From Paracoccaceae bacterium (GTDB lineage: Bacteria; Pseudomonadota; Alphaproteobacteria; Rhodobacterales; Rhodobacteraceae): a DNA stretch of 64,000 bases. Under the pieces are notes generated by a model. It did not search any database, was not told the origin of the DNA, and saw only the letters and a list, made by a program, of their open reading frames with translations. The translations under genes and the position numbers were made by a program. The stretch is from NCBI GenBank assembly GCA_022448245.1, contig JAKVCO010000008.1:62001-126000 (forward strand). The letters run 5' to 3'. Each line of letters begins with the position of its first letter. The stretch's first letter is position 1. Positions 21,791 to 31,004 of the stretch are shown piece by piece.

Positions 21791-22927
21791 TCAGCCGAGC
21801 AGGCGCTCGTGGATTTCTGCGGCATAGAGGTCAGTCATTCCGGCGATGTAATCGGCCACGAGTCGGGCAAGCGTCGTGTCATCGCGCACGGCCTCAATCT
21901 GGGGATGCCAGCTCGACGGCAGGTTCTCGGGCGCGGCCATGAAGGCCGGGAAGAGGTCCGAGACAATGCGCGTCGCTTCCGCGCGCTTCTCCATGACAGA
22001 AGGTGCGCGGTACATGCGCGCGAAAAGGAAGCTGCGGATCTGGGTCAGATCCCGCCAGATCGCCTCGGAAAACCGGACCACGGGCGCCCCGAGCTCGCGG
22101 ATGTCCTGCGCCGACTGCGCGCCAGAGGCCGACAGAAACCCGTCCGACGTGGCAATGACATCTTCTACCATCACGCCAAAGACTCGTCTGAGCGCCTCAT
22201 GACGGCGGCGTATCAGCTCCAGCCCCGGGTAGCGGCGATCGACCTCCTCAAAGCAAGTACTGATGATGGGCAGCTCCATGAGGTCATCCTCCGAGAAGAG
22301 CCCGGCCCGAAGCCCGTCCATCAGGTCATGGTTATTGTAGGCCACATCATCGGAGAGAGCGGCCACCTGCGCCTCAGCACTGGCATGCGTGTGAAGCTCC
22401 AGATCGTGCACGGCATTATAGTCCGCCAGCGCGTAAGGCAGATCGCCCGTCACGGGGCCGTTGTGCTTGGCGATGCCCTCGAGGCTCTCCCACGTCAGGT
22501 TCAGCCCGTCCCATTCTGCATAGTGACGCTCGAGCGCGGTGACGATCCGGATGGCCTGCGCGTTGTGATCAAATCCGCCATAGGGCCCCATCAGCGCGTG
22601 AAGCGCATCCTCGCCCGTGTGACCAAACGGCGTGTGGCCAAGATCATGGGCCAGCGCGACAGCCTCTGTGAGCTCTGTATCCAGGCCCATATGCCCCGCG
22701 ATCGTCCGCGCGACCTGCGCCACTTCGATCGAATGCGTCAGTCGCGTCCGATAGTAATCGCCCTCGTCTGCCACAAAGACCTGTGTCTTGTGCTTGAGCC
22801 GCCGGAAGGCAGAGGAATGGATAATGCGGTCACGATCCCGCTGGAAGCAGGAGCGGTGCATGCTCTCTGGCTCTTCAAAGAGCCTTCCCCGCGATTGCGC
22901 GGGACTGTCGGAATAGACCGCTGCCAC
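21791..22927 (-). CDS. dgt: Deoxyguanosinetriphosphate triphosphohydrolase-like protein
   Basis: SFQRDRDRIIHSSAFRRLKHKTQVFV, RTRLTHSIEVAQ, ALAHDLGHTPFGHTGE (HD domain); GTG at 22927 is preferred over listed start 22999. Confidence 0.93.
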   Translation of the reverse strand: MAAVYSDSPAQSRGRLFEEPESMHRSCFQRDRDRIIHSSAFRRLKHKTQVFVADEGDYYRTRLTHSIEVAQVARTIAGHMGLDTELTEAVALAHDLGHTPFGHTGEDALHALMGPYGGFDHNAQAIRIVTALERHYAEWDGLNLTWESLEGIAKHNGPVTGDLPYALADYNAVHDLELHTHASAEAQVAALSDDVAYNNHDLMDGLRAGLFSEDDLMELPIISTCFEEVDRRYPGLELIRRRHEALRRVFGVMVEDVIATSDGFLSASGAQSAQDIRELGAPVVRFSEAIWRDLTQIRSFLFARMYRAPSVMEKRAEATRIVSDLFPAFMAAPENLPSSWHPQIEAVRDDTTLARLVADYIAGMTDLYAAEIHERLLG

Positions 22928-23013
22928 TGTCCCTGGCCCTGCTGTCGCGCGGCTTGTGCCGCTCTGCCCTCTGACTATATGCTTATGACTGCAATGCAAC
23001 TGCGGATGTCGCC

Positions 23014-23343
23014 ATGCTGACCTTGCCCCCCAAAGTTACGCCCCGTGCGTTTGAACGTCTCTCGGAAATCGGCGCTGCTGATCAGGGGAAGGTTTTGCGT
23101 GTGGCTGTGGAAGGCGGCGGATGCTCGGGCTTTCAATATGAGATCGATTTGGACGATGCCGCGAAGGACGACGACCTCGTTCTAACCGGCGAAGGCGAGA
23201 CGGTGGTGATCGATAGCGTGTCCCTGCCTTTCCTGGCTGACGCCGTCATCGACTTCACCGAAGAGCTAATCGGCGCGCGGTTCACCATCCAGAACCCGAA
23301 TGCGACGTCCTCTTGCGGCTGCGGGACATCCTTTTCAATCTGA
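23014..23343 (+). CDS. erpA: HesB/IscA-family iron-sulfur insertion protein
   Basis: LRVAVEGGGCSGFQYEI, NPNATSSCGCGTSFSI. Confidence 0.93.
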   Translation: MLTLPPKVTPRAFERLSEIGAADQGKVLRVAVEGGGCSGFQYEIDLDDAAKDDDLVLTGEGETVVIDSVSLPFLADAVIDFTEELIGARFTIQNPNATSSCGCGTSFSI

Positions 23344-23366
23344 TCCCGCACTAGGATGCGTTTTCG

Positions 23367-23389
23367 AGGGCCCCATCCGGGCCCTTTTT
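23367..23389 (+). terminator. Rho-independent terminator after erpA-like gene
   Basis: AGGGCCC-CATCC-GGGCCCT followed by T-run. Confidence 0.85.
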
Positions 23390-23814
23390 CGTGTTTGAAC
23401 GCCCCGCAGCCCCGCCAAGGGCACCTCATTGTGCGCCTCCAGACGTCGAAAACCCCACCACAAGGGTCCCCCGGCAAAAAAATTTAGGGATTTGAAAACT
23501 TTTTTTGGGAGGGAGACGTGAGCATTGTTACAAAAATAAGAGCCAGTAATTCTTTCAAATCGCGCCAAATTGGACGTTTGAATACATCTGTGCACAGAAA
23601 TTCTCGCATCGGTGCACGCATGCGAGCCTCGGCTCACAACAAGCTCCCGAACTGCACGCGTTACTGTGAATTTACCAATACTTCTAATCTGCTGGGGGGC
23701 ACCCATCTGTCAGTCATCGGACGGCGGCACCGACACACACAAGCCACCGACCGGACCAAACTCAAACGGCTCCGACCCGACCAAACTGGGGCCACACACA
23801 TAAAGGAAAGACCC

Positions 23815-24135
23815 ATGTTCAAGAACTTCGCAATCGCCGCTACCGCCATCGCTCTGACTGCAGGCGCAGCTTCAGCCGGCTCCTTCATCGGCAACCAGGA
23901 CGGCTTCGCAGAAGGCGACCACGCTGTTGAGCTGAGCCTCGTTCGGTCCGACGCACCCGGCACGGTTGTGCTCGAGACGCTGAAAGGTGACGTGCTTGCC
24001 TCGGCTGACATCAACGCCGGCGCCAACGCCAACGTTCTTCTCAACAGCAACCGCGGCCTGATGGACGACGTCGTCGCCAAGCTGATCATCAACGGCGAAG
24101 TCGCCGACGAGAAGCGCATCGAGGTGGCTGAGTAA
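23815..24135 (+). CDS. Small secreted/periplasmic protein of unknown function
   Basis: Signal peptide MFKNFAIAATAIALTAGAASAG; start 23815 preceded by AAGGAAAG. Confidence 0.85.
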   Translation: MFKNFAIAATAIALTAGAASAGSFIGNQDGFAEGDHAVELSLVRSDAPGTVVLETLKGDVLASADINAGANANVLLNSNRGLMDDVVAKLIINGEVADEKRIEVAE

Positions 24136-24175
24136 TCCCTTCGCCTCTCAAGTTCCCCCGAGAGGCGCTCTCGAA

Positions 24176-24205
24176 GGGCCGGAGCGTAAAGCTCCGGCCC
24201 TTTTT
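24176..24205 (+). terminator. Strong rho-independent terminator
   Basis: GGGCCGGAGC-GTAAA-GCTCCGGCCC-TTTTT, perfect 10-bp stem. Confidence 0.92.
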
Positions 24206-24242
24206 CGTTGCGCCCCGCCCGTAGCTGGGCGACACCGGTTCC

Positions 24243-25022
24243 ATGAAAATCGCATCCTTCAATATCAATGGTGTCAAAGCCCGGATCGAGGCCCTTTTGG
24301 GGTGGCTCGACGAGGCGGCGCCCGACGTGGTTGTCTTGCAAGAGATCAAGAGCGTGGACGAAGGCTTCCCGCGCGAGCTGATCGAGGAAAAAGGCTACAA
24401 CGTCGAAACCCACGGCCAAAAAGGGTTCAACGGGGTGGCGATCCTCTCGAAGCTGCCGCTCGAAGATGTCACGCGCGGCCTGCCCGGCGATGACAGTGAC
24501 GAGCAGGCGCGTTGGATCGAAGCCACCGTTGTGGGCGAGCGTGCGATCCGCGTGTGCGGGCTCTACCTGCCGAATGGCAACCCTGCGCCCGGTCCGAAAT
24601 ACGATTACAAACTCGCCTGGATGAAGCGTTTGAAGGCCCGCGCCGAGGCGCTTTTGGCCGCCGAAGAACCCGCGCTGATGGCCGGTGACTACAACATCAT
24701 TCCGCAGCCAGAGGACGCAAAGCGACCCGAGGTCTGGACCGAAGACGCGCTTTTCCGTCCGGAGTCCCGCACCGCGTGGCGCGAGATCCTGAACCTTGGC
24801 TTCACGGAGGCTTTCCGCGCCCGCCAGCCTGGCCCTGGGCATTATTCGTTCTGGGACTACCAGCGCGGTGCATGGGAGAACGACGATGGTATCCGCATCG
24901 ACCACTTCCTCCTGACGCCACAATGCGCTGATTTGCTTGAAGAATGTATGATTGACCGCGAAGTACGTGCAGGCAACAAGCCCTCCGATCACGTGCCGAT
25001 TTGGGTTCAGCTCGCGGCTTAG
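24243..25022 (+). CDS. xth: Exodeoxyribonuclease III
   Basis: MKIASFNINGVKAR, VVLQEIK, GDYNIIPQPEDAKRP, RIDHFLLTPQ, SDHVPIWV. Confidence 0.97.
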   Translation: MKIASFNINGVKARIEALLGWLDEAAPDVVVLQEIKSVDEGFPRELIEEKGYNVETHGQKGFNGVAILSKLPLEDVTRGLPGDDSDEQARWIEATVVGERAIRVCGLYLPNGNPAPGPKYDYKLAWMKRLKARAEALLAAEEPALMAGDYNIIPQPEDAKRPEVWTEDALFRPESRTAWREILNLGFTEAFRARQPGPGHYSFWDYQRGAWENDDGIRIDHFLLTPQCADLLEECMIDREVRAGNKPSDHVPIWVQLAA

Positions 25023-26146
25023 ACCTTCGTCACATCGTAGTTGTAAAGCCAGTCAAACTGCCGCGCGATGAGGCCCGGCGCGAGCGTGCTGACTGCGCGC
25101 AGCCCTGTATGGCCGATGACCCGAGCCACAGCGTTGGAATGGTGAAACCGCGTGGCATTGGCGCGCACGGCCTTCATCACGCGGGCAACCCGCGGGACGC
25201 GGAGGCTCTCATAAGCGCCCAATGCCGCGTCAGGGTCGTCGTATTTCTCCCACGACGCAGCCAGCGCCCAGGCATCTTCGAACGCCATGCAGGCGCCTTG
25301 CGCCATGTAGGGCAGCATGGCGTGCGCGGCATCGCCCAACAGAACCACATTCCCTTCCGACCATCGAGGAGGCAGCTTGTGGTTAAAGAGGCCCCAGAGA
25401 TGCACTTTCTCCGCGCGCCCGATGAGTTCGCCCACAGGGCCACCAAAAGCGGACAAGCGCGCCGCCATATCAGCTTGGGAGACCTCTTGCTGCCAACCTT
25501 CGGCCGCGCGCTCGGCGGTGTCCTCACCAACGACGACGTTAATCAATTCACCTTGCTGGATTGGATAGACGACCACGTGAGCGCCGGGGCCCATGTAGAC
25601 GCTCACCCCACCCCGCGTGATGGGTTTGGGCGGACGAACCAGCGCACGCCACGCGGCTTGGCCGGAGAACTCAGGAGCCGCGAGATCAGGTGCCACATGG
25701 GCACGAAACGCTGACTTTACCCCGTCAGCGGCGACAAAGAGATCGGCCTCTGGCGCGTCCTCTGGTGTGATCTTGGCCCCAAGCTCCAGCCGCACGCCCG
25801 CGTCCTGACAGCCGGCCTCGAGTAATCCCAGCAGCTCGGGCCGATGAAACAGACGCACCTCGCGACTGGAGGAGTTCGGCAGGACCGCCACCCGGCGCCC
25901 AAGATGATCGTGGAGCGTGGTGCCCTCACCCTGAAAAGCTGAGCTGGGATCGAGGCCAAGCGCGCGCAAAACGCGCAGGCCGTTGGAGGCCACTTGGATG
26001 CCGGCGCCGACTTCCTCAAAGGAAGGCGCTTGCTCGTAGACCGTGACGGATGCCCCACGACGGGCAAAGCAAAGGGCGGCACACAGGCCGCCCAATCCTC
26101 CGCCGATCACGGCGATGTTCTGATCTTTCAATGGCTGTACGGCCAA
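25019..26146 (-). CDS. FAD-dependent monooxygenase (salicylate hydroxylase-like)
   Basis: IAVIGGGLGGLCAALCFARRGASVTVYEQAP, LLGDAAHAMLPYMAQGACMAFEDAWAL. Confidence 0.93.
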   Translation of the reverse strand: MAVQPLKDQNIAVIGGGLGGLCAALCFARRGASVTVYEQAPSFEEVGAGIQVASNGLRVLRALGLDPSSAFQGEGTTLHDHLGRRVAVLPNSSSREVRLFHRPELLGLLEAGCQDAGVRLELGAKITPEDAPEADLFVAADGVKSAFRAHVAPDLAAPEFSGQAAWRALVRPPKPITRGGVSVYMGPGAHVVVYPIQQGELINVVVGEDTAERAAEGWQQEVSQADMAARLSAFGGPVGELIGRAEKVHLWGLFNHKLPPRWSEGNVVLLGDAAHAMLPYMAQGACMAFEDAWALAASWEKYDDPDAALGAYESLRVPRVARVMKAVRANATRFHHSNAVARVIGHTGLRAVSTLAPGLIARQFDWLYNYDVTKV

Positions 26147-26161
26147 AGCTAACCTGCTGGC

Positions 26162-26584
26162 TTAGTCGTCGCGGTGGACTTTCTCGCGGCGCTCGTGACG
26201 CTCCTGCGCCTCAAGCGACATCGTCGCGATCGGGCGAGCGTCGAGACGCTTGAGCGAGATCGGATCTCCGGTCACCTGGCAGTAGCCATACTCACCCTCG
26301 TCGATGCGGCGCAGCGCCGCGTCGATCTTGCCGACGAGCTTGCGCTGACGATCGCGGGTCCGAAGCTCCAGCGCGCGGTCCGTCTCCTCGGACGCGCGGT
26401 CTGCGATGTCCGGGATGTTGCGCGTGCTGTCCTTCATGCCCTCGATGGTGTCGCGGCTGTCGTTCATCAGCTCCGACTTCCAGGCAGTAAGTTTGCGGCG
26501 GAAATATTCGACCTGCCGGTCGTTCATAAACGGCTCATCTTCAGCAGGACGATAATCTTCTGGAAGGAAAGTCTCAGCTTTCAT
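26162..26584 (-). CDS. dksA: RNA polymerase-binding protein DksA
   Basis: MNDRQVEYFRRKLTAWKSEL...RTRDRQRKLVGKIDAALRRIDEGEYGYCQVTGDPISLKRLDARP. Confidence 0.96.
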   Translation of the reverse strand: MKAETFLPEDYRPAEDEPFMNDRQVEYFRRKLTAWKSELMNDSRDTIEGMKDSTRNIPDIADRASEETDRALELRTRDRQRKLVGKIDAALRRIDEGEYGYCQVTGDPISLKRLDARPIATMSLEAQERHERREKVHRDD

Positions 26585-26794
26585 GGCGCACCTTTTTTAT
26601 CGCTTGGCGACTGTGGCGCTTTCCAGGCTCTGTGGCCTGTCCCCGTCACGCCCCTTCGCACTCCTCTAGGGGCGGCCTAAAGGTTTTCATTAAGGTTGTC
26701 ACCCGTGAAAAGCGCTGGAAACGCCGCTAAGAACCGATATGTGAACGGGCAACAGGCCTCGCGGCCGCAGATGCATAGAAGTTGGTGCGAAATC

Positions 26795-27634
26795 ATGAAA
26801 TTTACTTCCACGGACAGCTACATAGCCACCCAAGACCTCACGGTTGCGGTTAACGCGGCCGTCACTTTGGAGCGCCCGCTCCTTGTGAAAGGTGAACCTG
26901 GCACGGGCAAAACGGAGCTCGCACGCCAAGTGGCTTCGTCCCTTGAGATGGAAATGGTGGAGTGGCACATCAAGTCGACCACCCGTGCGCAACAGGGCCT
27001 TTATGAATACGACGCCGTCAGCCGCCTGCGCGACAGCCAGCTAGGCGATGAACGCGTGAAAGACGTCTCGAACTACATCAAACAGGGCAAGCTCTGGCAG
27101 GCCTTCACGGCACCCGAGAAGGTGGTTCTGCTGATTGATGAGATCGACAAGGCCGATATCGAATTCCCCAACGACCTCCTCCAGGAGCTCGATAAGATGG
27201 AATTCCACGTCTACGAGACTGGTGAGACTGTTCGCGCGGTGAATCGCCCCGTGGTCATCATCACCTCGAACAATGAGAAAGAGCTGCCGGACGCGTTCCT
27301 GCGCCGCTGCTTCTTCCACTACATCCGGTTCCCGGAGCCCGAGGTGATGCGCCAGATCGTCGAAGTGCATCATCCCGGCATCAAAGAAAGCCTGCTCGCG
27401 ACCGCCCTAACCCAGTTCTACGAGATCCGGGAAACCGCCGGCCTGAAGAAGAAGCCTTCCACGTCCGAAGTGATTGACTGGCTCAAGCTCCTCCTCGCAG
27501 AGGATCTGACCGCCGAGGACATTCGCCGCGACGGCCCGTCGGCGCTGCCGAAACTCCACGGGGCACTTCTGAAAAACGAGCAGGATGTGCAGCTTTTCGA
27601 GAAACTGGCCTTCATGGCGCGCGCACAGCGTTAA
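26795..27634 (+). CDS. MoxR family AAA ATPase
   Basis: GEPGTGKTELARQVA, LLIDEIDKADIEFPNDLLQELD, PVVIITSNNEKELPDAFLRRC. Confidence 0.94.
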   Translation: MKFTSTDSYIATQDLTVAVNAAVTLERPLLVKGEPGTGKTELARQVASSLEMEMVEWHIKSTTRAQQGLYEYDAVSRLRDSQLGDERVKDVSNYIKQGKLWQAFTAPEKVVLLIDEIDKADIEFPNDLLQELDKMEFHVYETGETVRAVNRPVVIITSNNEKELPDAFLRRCFFHYIRFPEPEVMRQIVEVHHPGIKESLLATALTQFYEIRETAGLKKKPSTSEVIDWLKLLLAEDLTAEDIRRDGPSALPKLHGALLKNEQDVQLFEKLAFMARAQR

Positions 27635-27751
27635 AGGTGCCACACATATAGTGAAATGTGGCCTTCGCCCCATTTCCGCCACATTTGGCACAACTTTCCG
27701 CCACACGGGATTCCTAAGGTTTTCCTAAATTTAAAAAGGGACATAAGGCCC

Positions 27752-28213
27752 GTGGCGGATAGTGAGGCTGAGGTGGTGTTGAGGCGCCCCCAACAGGCAG
27801 ATTTCAACGAGTGGTCGGGATTGTGGGCAGCGTATCTCGCTTTCTATGAAACAAGTCGCGGAGAGGACGTGCATCGCACGCTCTTTGACAGGCTGCTTTC
27901 CGGCGACCCCCGACATTTCCACGCATTTGTTGCTGAACGGGCCGGCAAGCTCGTTGGGCTTGTGCATTTCGTATTTCATCCGCACGGCTGGCGCGTTGAG
28001 GACACCTGTTATTTGCAGGATCTCTACGTCACTCCGGGTGCGCGCGGTACGGGCCTCGGACGCAAGCTGATCGAGGCTGTCTATGACGCCGCCGACGGCG
28101 CGGGCGCGCCATCGGTCTATTGGCTGACGCAGGAGTTCAACGCCGAGGCGCGGCAGCTCTACGACCGCGTGGCCGAAGTCACTCCCTTCATCCGCTACCA
28201 GAGGGCGCTGTAA
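27752..28213 (+). CDS. GNAT family N-acetyltransferase
   Basis: VVLRRPQQADFNEW...CYLQDLYVTPGARGTGLGRKLIEAVYDAA; GTG at 27752 preferred, listed ORF starts at 27656. Confidence 0.88.
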   Translation: MADSEAEVVLRRPQQADFNEWSGLWAAYLAFYETSRGEDVHRTLFDRLLSGDPRHFHAFVAERAGKLVGLVHFVFHPHGWRVEDTCYLQDLYVTPGARGTGLGRKLIEAVYDAADGAGAPSVYWLTQEFNAEARQLYDRVAEVTPFIRYQRAL

Positions 28214-29619
28214 TGCAAGGATTTGCGAAACGGCACGGACGCGAGATTAAGCGTTCACTCTTTGCGGCGTTCCTCGTGCTGGCGGGCTGTGCGCCTATGG
28301 GTGTGACAGATGTGGCATCGCGTCAGGCCAATGCGAATATCGGCCGCCTGCCCCCTATGAAGACATTCGCGCCCGGGCCCATCCAACGCCCTACGCGCTC
28401 CAATCAAGAGATCGCGCGCGACTTCATCGATCTGACGTTCAAGCTTGAGAGCGGCCGGACGCTGAACACCTTCACGCGTTTTGAAGGGCCGATCAGCCTG
28501 CGCGTTGTGGGCGATGGCCCGGTGACGCTGGAGCCTGATCTCGGCCGCCTTCTGTCGCGGCTCAGCGTCGAGGCTGGTCTGAACATCACCGTCACCGACA
28601 GTGAAAACGCCAACATCAACATCGTGGCCCTGCCCAAAGACAAGATGCAGAAGGCCGTGCCGGGTGCGGCCTGCTTTGTCGTACCGAACGTCCGCGACTG
28701 GCAGGATTTCAAGACAGCGCGCCGTGGGATCCGCGTTGACTGGGCACGCCTGACCGAGCGCAAACAGGTCTCGATTTTTGTGCCGTCCGATGCAGCCCCC
28801 CAGGAGCTCCGCGATTGCCTCCACGAAGAAGTCGCGCAGGCAATCGGCCCGCTCAACGATCTCTACCGCCTGCCAGACAGCGTCTTTAACGACGACAACA
28901 TCCACACCGTGCTTACCGGCTTCGATATGCTGGTGCTGAAGGCGTATTACAGCCCTCAGCTACGCAATGGCATGACCGAGGGTCAGGTGCGTGCGGCGTT
29001 GCCTACGATCCTTGCCCGGCTTAACCCTGCAGGTGAAGGCCTCGTGACTGATTTCGAGGCGATGACAACGCCAGATTGGAAGTTCGAGATGGCCAAAGCC
29101 CTTGGCGCAGGTCTCGCCGCTGATCGACGTGAGCTTGCTGCGCGCACGGCCATCGCGATCTCCCGCAGCCGAGGATGGGACGACACCCGCGAGGGTTATT
29201 CGCAATACGCACTGGGGCGTCTTACGATCGCATCTGCCCCGCAAGACGCCTATCTCGCCTTCCAGCGCGCCCACACGATCTATGCGCGGCGCCAAGCGAC
29301 CGAGCTTCACCGCGCCTACGTTGCTGTGCAGCTCGCGGCCTTCGCGCTTTTGGACGGCGATGCGGTCAGCGTTCTGGCCATCACCGCGCGCCATCTGGAA
29401 ACCGCGGCACGCTACGAAAACGCAGCGCTTTTGGCCTCCCTCATGATGTTCCGCGCCGAGGCGCTGGACATTCAAGGCCGTGCCTCCGAAGCCCGCGCCG
29501 TTCGGCTGGACAGCCTTGGCTGGGCGCGATACGGCTTCGGCTCCAGCTCGGCAGTGAACGCGCGCCTGCGTGAGATTGCCTTGCTCAACCCAATCAAACA
29601 TGGGCGGACCTCCTTCTAG
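28213..29619 (+). CDS. DUF2927-type lipoprotein
   Basis: Lipobox LAGCAPMG; DFIDLTFKLESGRTLNTFTRFEGPISLRV...CLHEEVAQAIGPLND; start overlaps GNAT stop (TAATG). Confidence 0.82.
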   Translation: MQGFAKRHGREIKRSLFAAFLVLAGCAPMGVTDVASRQANANIGRLPPMKTFAPGPIQRPTRSNQEIARDFIDLTFKLESGRTLNTFTRFEGPISLRVVGDGPVTLEPDLGRLLSRLSVEAGLNITVTDSENANINIVALPKDKMQKAVPGAACFVVPNVRDWQDFKTARRGIRVDWARLTERKQVSIFVPSDAAPQELRDCLHEEVAQAIGPLNDLYRLPDSVFNDDNIHTVLTGFDMLVLKAYYSPQLRNGMTEGQVRAALPTILARLNPAGEGLVTDFEAMTTPDWKFEMAKALGAGLAADRRELAARTAIAISRSRGWDDTREGYSQYALGRLTIASAPQDAYLAFQRAHTIYARRQATELHRAYVAVQLAAFALLDGDAVSVLAITARHLETAARYENAALLASLMMFRAEALDIQGRASEARAVRLDSLGWARYGFGSSSAVNARLREIALLNPIKHGRTSF

Positions 29620-29643
29620 GGCCGCTCTCGCAGAGGCTCGCAC

Positions 29644-29817
29644 ATGGTCCCTACCCTCGGTTGCATGATCCTGTTTGGCGCTTGGGGCGCGTGGAAAGCC
29701 AAGCGCGGCAAAGGCAAGATGGCTGACATCCTGCAGTACACTGCGGCGCATGCCATCTTTGGAATGATTGTCGGTGTGATCTTGGCGATCGTGCTCTCGC
29801 GCCTAATCTATTCGTAA
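29644..29817 (+). CDS. 57-aa single-TM small protein between DUF2927 and CoxE-like genes (absent from supplied ORF track)
   Basis: Translated by hand: MVPTLGCMILFGAWGAWKAKRGKGKMADILQYTAAHAIFGMIVGVILAIVLSRLIYS*; stop overlaps ATG of next gene (TAATG). Confidence 0.75.
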   Translation: MVPTLGCMILFGAWGAWKAKRGKGKMADILQYTAAHAIFGMIVGVILAIVLSRLIYS

Positions 29818-31004
29818 TGTTCCTGCCGTTCTTCGAGAATCTGCGTCAGGCCCGCGTGCCTGTCTCGCTGCGCGAGTATCTGGGTTTCCTCGAAGGCATG
29901 AAGCGCGGTCTGGCCATGTATGACGTGGAGGAGTTCTACTACCTCGCGCGCACGATCATGGTGAAGGATGAACGCCACATCGATCGTTTTGACCAAGCCT
30001 TCGCCAAGACCTTTGAGGGCCTTGAGGGCATCAGCGCTGATGACGTGCTGGAGGCGGTGGACATCCCGGCCGACTGGCTCGCCAAAATGGCCGAAAAGCA
30101 CCTGAGCGAAGAAGAGAAGAAAGAGATCGAGGCCCTTGGCGGTTTTGACAAGCTCATGGAGACGCTTAAAGAGCGGCTGAAGGAGCAGGAAGGCCGCCAC
30201 CAGGGCGGCTCCAAGTGGATCGGGACGGCGGGCACCTCGCCCTTCGGTGCCTATGGCTACAACCCCGAGGGCGTGCGCATTGGCCAAAAGGAAAGCCGCC
30301 ACAGGCGGGCTGTAAAGGTCTGGGATAAGCGCGAGTTCCGCAATCTCGATGATGGCGTTGAGCTGGGCACCCGCAACATCAAAGTGGCGCTCAAGCGTCT
30401 GCGTCGCTGGGCGCGTGATGGCGCGGCTGATGAGCTCGATCTCGACGGGACGATCCGCAAAACCGCGGAGAACGGCTACCTCGACGTGCAGACGCGGCCC
30501 GAACGACGCAACGCCGTGAAAGTTCTTCTGTTCCTCGATGTGGGCGGCTCCATGGACCCGCATATCAAAGTCGTGGAGGCGCTGTTCTCGGCCGCGCGGG
30601 CGGAGTTCAAGCATCTGGAGTCCTTCTACTTCCACAATTGCCTCTATGAGGGGGTTTGGAAGGACAATCGCCGCCGCTGGAACGCACAGACGCCCACGCA
30701 TGAGGTACTCCGCACCTATGGGCCGGACTACCGCTGCATCTTCGTGGGTGACGCCTCCATGTCACCTTACGAGATTGCTATGGCCGGCGGTGCCAATGAG
30801 CATTGGAACGAGGAAGCGGGCCACGTCTGGCTGGGCCGCGCGCGGGATCAATGGCCCGCGCATCTCTGGATCAATCCAGTGCCGCGCAAATGGTGGGGTT
30901 ACACGCAGTCAGTGCAAATAGTGCGCGAGATCTTTGACGATCGCATGGTGCCTATGACGCTTGATGGGATCGATGCGGGCATGCGGATGCTTTCGCGCGG
31001 CTAA
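29817..31004 (+). CDS. VWA-domain CoxE-like protein
   Basis: NLRQARVPVSLREYLGFLEGM..., VLLFLDVGGSMDPHI (MIDAS-like DxGxS), FHNCLYEGVW, VGDASMSPYEI. Confidence 0.92.
   Translation: MFLPFFENLRQARVPVSLREYLGFLEGMKRGLAMYDVEEFYYLARTIMVKDERHIDRFDQAFAKTFEGLEGISADDVLEAVDIPADWLAKMAEKHLSEEEKKEIEALGGFDKLMETLKERLKEQEGRHQGGSKWIGTAGTSPFGAYGYNPEGVRIGQKESRHRRAVKVWDKREFRNLDDGVELGTRNIKVALKRLRRWARDGAADELDLDGTIRKTAENGYLDVQTRPERRNAVKVLLFLDVGGSMDPHIKVVEALFSAARAEFKHLESFYFHNCLYEGVWKDNRRRWNAQTPTHEVLRTYGPDYRCIFVGDASMSPYEIAMAGGANEHWNEEAGHVWLGRARDQWPAHLWINPVPRKWWGYTQSVQIVREIFDDRMVPMTLDGIDAGMRMLSRG

Noticed and set aside
21809-23020. 403-aa plus-strand ORF antisense to dgt (similarly 20730..21827 antisense to argS, 45879..46955 antisense to TRAP permease, 49230..50390 antisense to the TRAP binding protein)
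   Set aside because: All are antisense to confidently identified genes and show no domain motifs
23661-24992. 443-aa minus-strand ORF across the small secreted gene and xth
   Set aside because: Spans two recognised genes and a strong terminator on the opposite strand; not credible
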